64,000 bases of DNA from Serratia liquefaciens. GTDB taxonomy: Bacteria > Pseudomonadota > Gammaproteobacteria > Enterobacterales > Enterobacteriaceae. The stretch covers positions 1-64,000 of the forward strand of contig JAAXZN010000024.1 in NCBI GenBank assembly GCA_012719855.1, given 5' to 3'. Position 1 is the stretch's first letter. The number at the start of each line of letters is the position of its first letter. Shown piece by piece: positions 47,201 to 57,400 of this stretch. Position numbers and translations under genes: made by a program. The notes under the pieces are model-generated. The model made no database searches. It saw nothing but the letters and a program-made list of their open reading frames with translations, and was not told the DNA's origin.

Positions 47201-47533
47201 ATGAGCGGATTTATGTATTTGACTATGGCGATAGTCGCGGAAGTGATCGCCACCACCATGCTGAAAGCCTCTGAGGGTTTCACTCGCTTGTGGCCGTCGC
47301 TGGTGGTGGTGGTCGGCTATGGCGTGGCTTTCTGGGGGCTGTCGATGGTGGTGAAAACCATGCCGCTGGGCATTGTTTACGCCATCTGGTCGGGCATGGG
47401 CATTGTTCTGGTGTCAATTGCCGCGGTATTTGTTTATCAACAAAAGCTGGATTGGCCAGCCGTACTGGGGATGGGATTAATTATTGCCGGCGTATTGGTG
47501 ATTAATTTACTGTCGAAAACCGCAGCGCACTGA
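47201..47533 (+). CDS. emrE: Small multidrug resistance efflux pump (EmrE/SsmE type)
   Basis: A 110-residue SMR-family protein with four membrane helices. The essential proton/drug-binding Glu is at position 14 (MAIVAEVIATTMLK), and helix 3 carries GIVYAIWSGMGIVLVS with the conserved Tyr and Trp. The end INLLSKTAAH is close to EmrE. It exports quaternary cations such as ethidium in exchange for protons. The Serratia marcescens pump SsmE belongs to this group and may be the true orthologue. Confidence 0.9.
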   Translation: MSGFMYLTMAIVAEVIATTMLKASEGFTRLWPSLVVVVGYGVAFWGLSMVVKTMPLGIVYAIWSGMGIVLVSIAAVFVYQQKLDWPAVLGMGLIIAGVLVINLLSKTAAH

Positions 47534-48005
47534 TCCTTATTTAAACCGAATCAATCGCCAGCGCGACATTCAGTGGTGCTGGCGAAAAAACTTATTAATA
47601 AATAACAGAAAATAATAGATTACCCTCAGATTAAGATCTTCCCTTCAATGGCCAGAAATGCGCTATTTTGACACCGTCTTTTCGTGCCCTTCGGCATGCC
47701 TCAAATCGTCAGTCTCTCCTAAAATGCCGCTTTGCCCCTGCTGTGGCTGCCTCTTGCTCAGGTCGCGCAAGGGATACTCGATGTTTGCTCAGCGGGCAGA
47801 GCGGAAAAATCCAGTAACCATAATAATTTTGTCGCTGTTCAAATAAACGGCAAATAATTGCAGGAATATATTTTCATTATTAATATATCAGGCTAGATTA
47901 AACAGGTTTGCATCAAAGATAACCTAACGTGTCCGCAATAAAGTGATGCGAGTTATCGGCAATGGCGATTTTACACAGCGTAGTTTCGGGTTCAGGAGTG
48001 GATTA
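47534..48005. other. Gene-free stretch between emrE and ydbJ
   Basis: A GCCAGC/GCTGGC hairpin lies just after emrE (about 47556-47585) without a T tract. A 62-codon open frame (47658-47846) has no ribosome-binding site and no recognisable family. The rest is AT-rich and probably contains the ydbJ promoter. Confidence 0.35.
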
Positions 48006-48266
48006 ATGACAATATTAAAAGGGTTGCTGGCCGGCACCGTACTGCTTTTGGCCGCCTGCAGCAGCAACAACGAGGAACCAGTCCAGCAGGCTAACAGCGC
48101 AAGAATCAATAACTTACAGACCAGTGCGAACTGTGCCATCGTTGGCGGCGTCACTACCGTGACCCACAATTTAAACGGCGAGGCGATAAGAATGTGCCAG
48201 ATGCCCAATGGCAAACAGTGCGAAGAATCGACGCTGGGCCGGGGAGCCTGCGCAAGCGCCGGCTAG
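48006..48266 (+). CDS. ydbJ: YdbJ-like DUF333 lipoprotein
   Basis: An 86-residue lipoprotein: the signal peptide MTILKGLLAGTVLLLAAC has a lipobox with acylated Cys18. The mature part carries the DUF333 pattern (CAIVGGVTTVTHNLNGE, then CQMPNGKQCEESTL) and ends GRGACASAG. CAGGAG lies 6-11 bases before the ATG. Its place next to hslJ matches E. coli ydbJ. Function unknown. Confidence 0.83.
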   Translation: MTILKGLLAGTVLLLAACSSNNEEPVQQANSARINNLQTSANCAIVGGVTTVTHNLNGEAIRMCQMPNGKQCEESTLGRGACASAG

Positions 48267-48276
48267 CGGAGAATAA

Positions 48277-48301
48277 CACCAGGCCGCCGAGCAGCCTGGT
48301 G
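48277..48301. terminator. Hairpin between convergent ydbJ and hslJ
   Basis: CACCAGGC and GCCTGGTG pair perfectly across a 9-base loop between the two 3' ends; T tracts are lacking. Confidence 0.5.
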
Positions 48302-48309
48302 CACAGGGA

Positions 48310-48738
48310 TCACTGCACCCAATCGCGCAGTGTATATACCAGGGTATGGTCGCCGCCGCTCAGCGTTAATTGCTGAGCGCCGAGGGTGACTTTTGCCCCT
48401 TTGCCCAGCACGTCGCCGATCACCCGATCCCACTGATTGAGTTGCGGATCGGCGCACAGCATGCGTGTTGAGGCCAGACCTTTTACCGTCAGCACACCGC
48501 CCTGCAATTGGCCACTGCCGAAGAAACGGTTACACATGGCACCGGAAACGTGCAGGGTCTCACCGAACTCTATATTGGGTCCGTTGCCACGGCCCGGTTT
48601 TACCGCTACGCCGTCGACGCTTTGCAAAATAAAGTTATGATGCAACAGGTCGCTTTCCGTCACCGTCTTCCCGTTTTGACTCATTTCACACCCGGCTAAC
48701 AGCAGCGGTATTAACGCCGCCAACATGAACTTTTTCAT
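48310..48738 (-). CDS. hslJ: Heat-inducible lipoprotein HslJ (META domain)
   Basis: A 142-residue lipoprotein. Signal peptide and lipobox LLLAGC (Cys17) are followed by a META domain with NFILQSVDGVAV and GAMCNRFFGSGQLQGG. AAGGAGGG lies just before ATG 48738, which decides the start. E. coli HslJ is linked to heat shock and novobiocin resistance. It lies 19 bp after ldhA on the same strand and is likely cotranscribed. Confidence 0.9.
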   Translation of the reverse strand: MKKFMLAALIPLLLAGCEMSQNGKTVTESDLLHHNFILQSVDGVAVKPGRGNGPNIEFGETLHVSGAMCNRFFGSGQLQGGVLTVKGLASTRMLCADPQLNQWDRVIGDVLGKGAKVTLGAQQLTLSGGDHTLVYTLRDWVQ

Positions 48739-48757
48739 CGGCCCTCCTTGGGACAAA

Positions 48758-49750
48758 TCAGGCATTGAGCTGATTAGGGCAGGACTCACCGCGATCCAGT
48801 TGATTGACGTTCTGCAACGTGGTTTCCGAGATACTGGTCAGTGCCTCTTCGGTCAGGAAAGCCTGATGGCCGGTGAACAGCACGTTGTGGCAGGCGGACA
48901 GGCGACGGAAGATATCGTCCTGAATCACGTCATTGGATTTATCTTCGAAGAACAGGTCGCGTTCATTCTCATACACGTCCATCCCCAGGGCGCCGATTTT
49001 TTGTTGTTTCAGGGCATCAATCGCTGCCGATGAATCAATCAAACCGCCACGGCTGGTGTTGATGATCATTACGCCGTCTTTCATCGCCGCAAAAGCGTCG
49101 GTGTTCAACAGGTGGTGGTTTTCCGGCGTCAGCGGGCAGTGCAGGGTAATAACGTCAGACTGCGCGTACAGCGTTTTCAGATCGACATATTCCGCGCCCA
49201 GCTCCAATGCTTGTTCGCTTGGGTACGGGTCATAGGCCAGAATCTTCATGCCGAAGCCTTTAAGGATGCGCATGGTGGCTACGCCGATCTTACCGGTGCC
49301 AATCACCCCGGCGGTGCGGTTATGCATATTGAAACCGATCAAACCCTCAAGCGAGAAATTGGCGTCGCGGGTGCGTTGATAGGCTCGGTGAATACGACGA
49401 TTGAGGCACATCATCATGCCCACGGCATGTTCAGCGACCGCTTCCGGCGAGTAGGCCGGTACGCGTACTACCTTGATGCCCAGTTCTTTAGCGGCGTCCA
49501 AATCGACATTATTGAAGCCGGCGCAGCGCAGCGCCAAAATTTCGACCCCCAACGCCGCCAGTTCTTCGAGCACTTCACGGCTGCCGTCGTCGTTGACGAA
49601 GATGCAGATGGCTTTGCAGCCGGCGGCGTTTTTGGCAGTTTTTTTACTGAGCAGGAAGTCGAAGAACTCCAGCTCGTAACCAAACTGCTGATTCACCAGT
49701 TCGAGATATTTACGGTCATACTGTTTGGTGCTGTATATCGCCAATTTCAT
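48758..49750 (-). CDS. ldhA: D-lactate dehydrogenase (fermentative)
   Basis: A 330-residue NAD-dependent D-2-hydroxyacid dehydrogenase that reduces pyruvate to D-lactate in fermentation. The Rossmann motif is GTGKIGVATM; the catalytic set is Arg in NTSRGGLID, Glu in YENERD and His in FTGHQAFLT. The N-terminal MKLAIYSTKQYDRKYLE matches E. coli LdhA. Confidence 0.95.
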   Translation of the reverse strand: MKLAIYSTKQYDRKYLELVNQQFGYELEFFDFLLSKKTAKNAAGCKAICIFVNDDGSREVLEELAALGVEILALRCAGFNNVDLDAAKELGIKVVRVPAYSPEAVAEHAVGMMMCLNRRIHRAYQRTRDANFSLEGLIGFNMHNRTAGVIGTGKIGVATMRILKGFGMKILAYDPYPSEQALELGAEYVDLKTLYAQSDVITLHCPLTPENHHLLNTDAFAAMKDGVMIINTSRGGLIDSSAAIDALKQQKIGALGMDVYENERDLFFEDKSNDVIQDDIFRRLSACHNVLFTGHQAFLTEEALTSISETTLQNVNQLDRGESCPNQLNA

Positions 49751-49956
49751 CGTGGTTTCTCCCGCGTGATTTTGTGATCAATTTAACAGATTTTAGTAAA
49801 TTCTACAATTGGTTAGCCCGTTTGGCTCGCGTTGAACGGCGGCAATTGGCGTTTATTGATTAAGGGTAGCTGGCAACGTTGAAACAGGCTGAATATTCGG
49901 CACGGAGTTGCTGAAAAGTGAAGTGCGTAAGACGAGAGATAGGTTGGGTTCCAGGC

Positions 49957-49983
49957 AAAAAAATCCCCACGGGGGTGTGGGGA
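49957..49983 (-). terminator. Intrinsic terminator on the minus strand between ydbH and ldhA
   Basis: TCCCCAC (49964-49970) pairs with GTGGGGA (49977-49983) and is followed on the minus strand by seven Ts. No annotated gene ends here: ldhA starts downstream at 49750 and nothing coding is seen upstream, so it may end an unannotated RNA. The remainder of this 541-bp gap holds no ORF that I can support. Confidence 0.65.
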
Positions 49984-50291
49984 ATGGCTTCTCTAGTATA
50001 GTTAGCTAGCAGCTGACTTTTGTTAGAATGCTTGCAAGACTATTAATTATCAAAGGTAACGACAATAACAAAAGTCCGAAACAGTTCGCATTCATGTGAT
50101 GAATATGTAACTAAAATTTACAGTATCCCTATCAACGGCTGCAAAAGCGCCGAAACGGGGCATCTTCGTCGGCGTTGGCTTCACCCTATGTCAAATTCAT
50201 GCCATCATTATTGCCAATTCAGGCATAGACTTACTTAAAACGGCCTCTGGCCAGGGTAAGCAGCCTAACTCAGGAATGAAGCAATCATTTA

Positions 50292-52904
50292 ATGACTAAG
50301 CGATTGAAAGTATTCATAGGGATTGTGGTCAGTACCGTGATCTTGCTGCTGGTGCTGTGGCAAACTCTGCCGCGCTGGTTGCCGCGTGTGCTCTCTCATT
50401 GGCTGCCACAGGGGAGTCAGTTGGTTTTGCAAGGCAAGCCACAATGGCGAGAAGGGGCGTTGCGCTTGGACGGCGCGCGTTTTCTGGCGCAGGATTGTTT
50501 GCTTGCCGACGTCGGACCGACCCGATTGGCCTATCGGCAAGGGCGCTGGCAGTTGATCAGCGACAAGCTGAATATCGATACCGCCTGCTTATCAAAATTG
50601 CCCGCCGGTGACGCCAACAGTGCGCCACTGGCGCTGGATCAATTACAAAAACAATTGCCGCTGCTGGACGTTAACATCAAAGACTTTTCTCTGGTGCCTT
50701 GGCAGTACTATGCTGGTGAATTACAAATACATGCCTCCGCGGAAGGTCAGCGTCTGCAATATCAGGGGCCGAATATTCACCTCGAAGCCCAGTTGGATCC
50801 ACAGCAGCAATTAACGCTGAACAGCCTGACGCTCACTGCGCCCAACAGTCCGCAGCCACTGCATCTGAGCGGCAAGATAGCCATTCCGCTCGATCTGGAC
50901 AGCATCCCGGCACAAGGGGCGTTGCAGGGGGAAATACAGACCGGTTACCTGGAAAAACCCTTATTGTTGGATATGCGCTGGCAACAACAGCAAGGGGTGC
51001 TGACGCTGACGGAAAAGGGCGAAGATAAACCGCTGGCGACGCTGCCCTGGGAAATCAACCCACAGCAGGTCAGCATCAGCCAGGGCGAATGGCGTTGGCC
51101 CTATAGCCAGCAACCGCTGAACGGAGGGCTGAGTATTGCGCTCCACGACTGGAGCAAAGGCTTTGATGAGACGCAAATCAGCGCCCGGTTGAATGTCATC
51201 ACCGACGGCCACAATGGTAAAGGTAACGCGGTACTGACGCTGGGGCCGGGTAAGGTCGGGCTGACTGACAGCGATCTGCGCTTCCAACTGACCGGCCAGG
51301 CCAATCTGGCTGATTTTTCTATGACCGCCTCCCTTCCCGGTATCGTCAGCGGCACCATTCTTAACCCGACGCTGGTTCTGCAGTCAGGTTCACTGCTGCG
51401 CCTGTGGGGCAATGTCTCGCCGGAAATGAAGCTCGAAGAAGCGCGTTTGCCGTTGGCCGGGGTGAAGGTCACCGCCGCAGGCATTACCGGTCGGTTGCAG
51501 GCCATAATCAACGCCAGCGACAGCTACTGGGGCCGTTTTAAGCTGCATCTGGATGGCAAAGCGCAAGATTTTTGGCCGGATCACGGCAACTGGCAATGGC
51601 GCTACTGGGGCAAGGGCCAACTGCCGCCACTGCAGGCCGCCTGGGACGTAGCGGGCAGCGGCAGCTGGCAGGACAGCACGCTGATCCTCGATCGCCTCTC
51701 CACCGGGTTTGATCAATTAAAATACAGCATGGTGACGGTGGATGCGCCACGTCTCAGCCTCAGCCAGCCGTTGCGTTGGCAACGGGACGAGAAAACCCCG
51801 GCGTTCAATGGCGAACTGCAACTGGTTTCGGGCAAGGTCAGCTTTACCAACGGTGGTTACCTGCCGGCACCGGTGTTGGCGCTTCAGATGAAGGGCACAA
51901 CGCCGGATAATTTCCAACTGCAGGGCAAGTTGCAGGCGGAACAGATAGGGCCGATAGCGTTACGTGGTCGTTGGGACGGCGAGCGCTTGCGCGGAGAGGG
52001 CTGGTGGCCGAAACAGTCGTTGAAAGTGTTCCAACCGCTGATCTCGCCGGATCTCAATATCAAACTGCGCGACGGTGAATTCTATGCGCAATCGGCGTTC
52101 TCTGCCGCCAGGGTGCAAGGCTTCGAGGCCGGTGGCCACTGGGTGGTGAAAAATGGCGGCATGTGGCTGAAAGACGGCGAGATGAGCGGCCTGGATTTTG
52201 TCATGTCCTACCGTCTGAAAAATCATGTGTGGCAGCTGGGCGCCAAGCAACCAGTGACGCTGCGCATCAAGTCTTTCCGCAACCTGTTTGAAATGCAGAA
52301 TATCACCGCCGATCTTCAGGGTGCCTATCCCTACAGCGAACCGGCGCCGTTGACGCTGAGCAACGTGGGTATGGACGCTTTGAATGGGCACATCAGCCTG
52401 TCCGCGCTGCGCATGCCGCAGCATGACGCCGCCGTATTGAAGCTGGATAAGGTGGATCTCAGCGCCTTGTTTACCGCGTTGAAGCCAAAACAGTTTGCCA
52501 TGTCAGGGCGGGTCGACGGCGAATTGCCGTTGTTCCTGAATCATCCTAAATGGCTGGTCCGCAACGGTTGGATTGCCAACGCCGGCATGTTGACGCTGCG
52601 CCTGGACAAGGACATGGCCGATGCTATCGGCAGTAATAATATGGCGACCGGCGCCGCGATAGATTGGCTGCGCTATATGGAAATTAACCGCTCCAAGGCC
52701 AGAGTCGATCTCGACAACCTCGGTGAACTGACGCTGAAGGCGCGAATTGACGGGGTTAACCCGCAAAAAAGCGCTAAACGAGAGGTTATCCTGAACTATA
52801 GCCATCAGGAAAACGTGTTTCAGCTTTGGCGCAGCCTGCGCTTTGGCGACAATTTACAGGAGTGGCTGGAACAGGCCCTCACCAAACCTGGGGAACAACC
52901 ATGA
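50292..52904 (+). CDS. ydbH: YdbH, large AsmA/TamB-like envelope protein
   Basis: An 870-residue protein (879 in E. coli) with an N-terminal membrane anchor (VFIGIVVSTVILLLVLWQTL) and a long beta-rich periplasmic body typical of bridge-like lipid-transport proteins. In E. coli YdbH acts with YhdP and TamB in phospholipid transport to the outer membrane, with YnbE as its outer-membrane partner. Its stop overlaps the ynbE start (ATGA). Confidence 0.93.
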   Translation: MTKRLKVFIGIVVSTVILLLVLWQTLPRWLPRVLSHWLPQGSQLVLQGKPQWREGALRLDGARFLAQDCLLADVGPTRLAYRQGRWQLISDKLNIDTACLSKLPAGDANSAPLALDQLQKQLPLLDVNIKDFSLVPWQYYAGELQIHASAEGQRLQYQGPNIHLEAQLDPQQQLTLNSLTLTAPNSPQPLHLSGKIAIPLDLDSIPAQGALQGEIQTGYLEKPLLLDMRWQQQQGVLTLTEKGEDKPLATLPWEINPQQVSISQGEWRWPYSQQPLNGGLSIALHDWSKGFDETQISARLNVITDGHNGKGNAVLTLGPGKVGLTDSDLRFQLTGQANLADFSMTASLPGIVSGTILNPTLVLQSGSLLRLWGNVSPEMKLEEARLPLAGVKVTAAGITGRLQAIINASDSYWGRFKLHLDGKAQDFWPDHGNWQWRYWGKGQLPPLQAAWDVAGSGSWQDSTLILDRLSTGFDQLKYSMVTVDAPRLSLSQPLRWQRDEKTPAFNGELQLVSGKVSFTNGGYLPAPVLALQMKGTTPDNFQLQGKLQAEQIGPIALRGRWDGERLRGEGWWPKQSLKVFQPLISPDLNIKLRDGEFYAQSAFSAARVQGFEAGGHWVVKNGGMWLKDGEMSGLDFVMSYRLKNHVWQLGAKQPVTLRIKSFRNLFEMQNITADLQGAYPYSEPAPLTLSNVGMDALNGHISLSALRMPQHDAAVLKLDKVDLSALFTALKPKQFAMSGRVDGELPLFLNHPKWLVRNGWIANAGMLTLRLDKDMADAIGSNNMATGAAIDWLRYMEINRSKARVDLDNLGELTLKARIDGVNPQKSAKREVILNYSHQENVFQLWRSLRFGDNLQEWLEQALTKPGEQP

Positions 52905-53098
52905 AAATCATCAGCGGGCCATTGCTGGCCGCCGTGCTCGGCACCTCAATGCTGAGCGGCTGCGTGCCACGCATCGAGGTCGCCACGCCTAAAGATCCGA
53001 TCACCATCAATATGAACGTCAAGATCGAACATGAAATTCACATCAAAGTGGATAAAGACGTCGAGAATCTGCTGAAAGACAAAAGCGGTCTGTTCTAG
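52901..53098 (+). CDS. ynbE: YnbE outer-membrane lipoprotein
   Basis: A 65-residue lipoprotein with lipobox MLSGC, then a short repeated beta pattern (ITINMNVKIEHEIHIKVDKD). E. coli YnbE completes the YdbH bridge at the outer membrane. Translational coupling with ydbH and the 8-bp gap to ydbL show an operon. Confidence 0.92.
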   Translation: MKIISGPLLAAVLGTSMLSGCVPRIEVATPKDPITINMNVKIEHEIHIKVDKDVENLLKDKSGLF

Positions 53099-53106
53099 GA
53101 GCCAAC

Positions 53107-53430
53107 ATGAAAAAACGTTATTTAGGCTTGATTGGTGCCGCCTGGCTGTTCAGCAGCATGGCAATGGCGCTGACGCTGGATGAGGCCAAGCAACAGGGGC
53201 GCGTCGGTGAAACGCTCAACGGTTATATAGCGCCGGTGAAGCAGGACGCCGAAACGCTGTCGCTGGTGAAAAATATCAATGCCGGGCGCACCGAGAAATA
53301 CCAACAGGTGGCGGATAGCAATCATATCGCCATCGACGATGTGGCTCGTATGGCCGGGCAAAAACTGGTCGCGCGTGCCCCTGCGGGGGAATACGTACGT
53401 GGCATCAATGGCCAATGGTTGAAGAAATAA
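53107..53430 (+). CDS. ydbL: YdbL, periplasmic DUF1318 protein
   Basis: A 107-residue protein with a signal peptide (MKKRYLGLIGAAWLFSSMAMA, about 20 residues) and the DUF1318 body (LDEAKQQGRVGETLNGYIAP). In E. coli YdbL modulates YdbH-YnbE. AGGAGCC lies just before the ATG. Confidence 0.92.
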   Translation: MKKRYLGLIGAAWLFSSMAMALTLDEAKQQGRVGETLNGYIAPVKQDAETLSLVKNINAGRTEKYQQVADSNHIAIDDVARMAGQKLVARAPAGEYVRGINGQWLKK

Positions 53431-53453
53431 AAAAAGCGCGCCCTGGGGCGCGC
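53431..53453. terminator. Terminator between convergent ydbL and azoR
   Basis: GCGCGCCC (53436-53443) pairs with GGGCGCGC (53446-53453). On the minus strand it is followed by seven Ts, so it best serves azoR. Confidence 0.7.
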
Positions 53454-53556
53454 AATAGCGATATAACATTGGATTTTTATGAGGGTAGAGCGGGTTTGAC
53501 AGGATTTGGCTTGTTCTGTTGAAGCTTTGCAGGGGCATCACACCCCTGCACCGGCA

Positions 53557-54177
<621 letters not shown>

Positions 54178-54431
54178 TTATGACAGTGACATCAGGACAA
54201 CGCGTCCTTTGCATGCAGTACACTCTATTCACATTTTTTCAGCAGTGATAGCGCAATATTTCGAGACCTTTGTTCGATTTTATTGAATAAGCTGCCGCGA
54301 CATAAGCGGCGGGATTATGGGGAAAAAGGGGCTTATGTTATTCTGCGCACTTAAAGCTGAAAACTCGCTAACCCGTTACCAAACCGTTGCTAAAGCTTGA
54401 TACAGCAGCGATGAAACAAGGAATACCGAAC

Positions 54432-57400
54432 GTGAAATCTCCGCTCGCGGCATTGTCTGCCCAACTGGGCGAGCTGATGCTCCGTGACCAACAACGTCTG
54501 CAACGTCGGCTGCAGGGCGCACGAAAAATCAAAAATCCCGATGCTCAGCTGGCGGTCGCCGCCGAGCTGGAAAGTGACATAACGGCAGCGTTGCAAAAAG
54601 TGCAGTCGCGCGCCGCGTCCTGTCCGAAAGTCACCTATCCGGAAAACCTGCCGGTCAGTCAGAAAAAACAGGATATTTTGCAGGCCATTCGCGACCATCA
54701 GGTGGTGATTGTCGCCGGTGAAACCGGCTCGGGGAAAACCACCCAGTTGCCGAAGATCTGCCTGGAGCTGGGGCGTGGGGTAAAAGGGCTGATCGGCCAC
54801 ACCCAACCTCGACGCCTGGCGGCGCGTACCGTAGCCAACCGCATTGCCGACGAGCTGGAAACGGCGCTGGGCGGCAGCGTGGGTTATAAGGTGCGCTTCA
54901 ACGATCAGGTTGGGGAAAATACCCTGGTCAAGCTGATGACTGACGGGATCCTGCTGGCGGAAATCCAGCAGGACCGGTTGCTGATGCAGTATGACACGCT
55001 GATTATCGATGAGGCGCACGAACGCAGCCTGAACATTGACTTTATCCTGGGTTACCTGCGTGAACTGCTGCCAAAGCGCCCGGATCTCAAAGTCATCATC
55101 ACCTCGGCGACTATCGATCCGCAGCGTTTTTCGCGCCATTTCAATAACGCGCCGATTATCGAAGTCTCCGGCCGTACTTATCCGGTCGAGGTGCGTTATC
55201 GCCCGGTAGTGGACGACGCCGACGATACCGACCGCGATCAGCTGCAGGCGATTTTCGATGCGGTGGATGAGCTGGGGCGCGAAGGTCCGGGGGATATCCT
55301 GATCTTTATGAGCGGTGAGCGCGAGATTCGCGACACCGCCGACGCGCTGAACCGCCTTAATTTGCCGCATACCGAGGTCCTGCCGCTGTATGCCCGGTTG
55401 TCGAACAGCGAACAGAACCGGGTGTTCCAGTCGCATCACGGGCGGCGCATCGTGCTGGCGACCAACGTGGCGGAAACCTCACTGACCGTACCCGGCATCA
55501 AGTACGTGATTGATCCCGGTACCGCGCGTATCAGCCGTTACAGTTTCCGTACCAAGGTGCAACGCCTGCCGATCGAGCCGGTGTCACAGGCCTCCGCCAA
55601 CCAGCGTAAGGGCCGCTGCGGGCGCGTTTCCGACGGTATTTGCATTCGTCTGTATTCGGAACAGGACTTCCTGTCGCGTCCGGAGTTTACCGATCCGGAG
55701 ATCCTGCGCACCAACCTGGCGTCGGTTATTTTGCAGATGACTTCGCTCGGGTTAGGGGATATCGCCGCTTTCCCGTTCGTAGAGGCGCCGGACAAGCGCA
55801 ATATTCTTGATGGCGTGCGCCTGCTCGAAGAGCTGGGCGCGATTAAAACGGCGGAAAATGGCCACTACCAGCTCACGCCTCAGGGGCGTCAATTGGCGCA
55901 GTTGCCGATCGACCCACGGTTAGCGCGCATGGTGTTGGAAGCGCAGAAAAGCGGCAGCGTGCGTGAAGTGATGATCATCACCGCTGCGCTGTCGATACAG
56001 GATCCGCGCGAACGGCCAATGGACAAGCAGCAGGCCTCGGACGAGAAACACCGACGCTTTGCCGACAAAGATTCGGATTTCCTGGCTTACGTCAACCTGT
56101 GGGACTGGCTGAAAGAGCAGCAGAAAGAGCACTCCTCCAGTCAGTTCCGTCGGCTGTGCCGCAATGATTTCCTTAACTATTTGCGGGTGCGTGAATGGCA
56201 GGATATTTACACCCAGCTGCGTCAGGTGGTGAAAGAGCTGGGGCTGCCGGTCAACAGCGAGCCTTCCGATTACCGCAGCGTACACACCGCGCTATTGACC
56301 GGTTTGCTGTCGCATATCGGCCAGAAAGATGCTGATAAGCAAGAGTACACGGGCGCCCGCAACGCAAGATTCTCTATTTTCCCAGGTTCAGGTCTGTTCA
56401 AGAAGCCGCCGAAATGGACCATGGTGGCCGAACTGGTGGAAACCAGCCGCCTGTGGGGACGTATTGCCGCACGTATCGAACCGGAGTGGATTGAGCCGTT
56501 AGCCCAGCACCTGGTGAAGCACAGCTACAGCGAACCCCATTGGTCCAAATCCCAGGGGGCGGTGATGGCCACCGAAAAAGTGACGCTGTTCGGGTTGCCC
56601 ATCGTCGCTGCGCGACAGGTTAATTACAGCACTATCGACCCGCTGCTGTGCCGGGAACTGTTTATCCGCCATGCGCTGGTGGAAGGCGATTGGCAGACGC
56701 GACATGCGTTCTTCAGTGCCAATCTGAAGCTGCGTGCGGAAGTGGAAGAACTCGAGCATAAGTCGCGCCGCCGTGACATTTTGGTCGATGACGAAACCCT
56801 GTTCAGTTTCTACGATCAGCGCATCCCGAGCGAGGTCATCTCCGGGCGTCATTTTGACAACTGGTGGAAAAACGCCGCTAAACAGAACGCGGACCTGCTC
56901 AGCTTTGAAAAAGAGATGCTGATCAAGGACGGTGCTAACAAGGTCAGCGCGCTGGACTATCCGAATACCTGGCATCAGGGCAACCTCAAGCTGCGCCTGA
57001 CCTACCAGTTTGAGCCAGGTACCGACGCCGACGGCGTGACGGTGCATATTCCTCTGCCGATCCTTAATCAGGTTGAGGATCGGGGTTTTGAGTGGCAGAT
57101 CCCGGGTATTCGCCGTGAGTTGGTGATCGCCCTGATCAAGTCGCTGCCCAAACCGGGTCGTCGCAACTTTGTTCCGGCACCGAACTATGCCGAGGCTTTT
57201 CTGGGGCGGGTCACCGCGCTGGAATTGCCGCTGCTGGATGCGCTGGAGCGCGAGCTGCGTCGTATGACTGGCGTGACGGTGTCACGAGATGACTGGCAGT
57301 GGGAACAGGTGCCCGATCACCTTAAAATGACTTTCCGGGTGGTGGGGGAAAAACACAAAACCCTGCTCGAGGGAAAAAACCTGACTGCGCTGAAGCTGCA

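Noticed and set aside
47658..47846. A 62-codon plus-strand ORF between emrE and ydbJ
   Set aside because: No ribosome-binding site, no known domain, composition like non-coding DNA.
49760..49790. Possible FNR site before ldhA
   Set aside because: Only one half-site (ATCAA) fits; the other half is too far from consensus.
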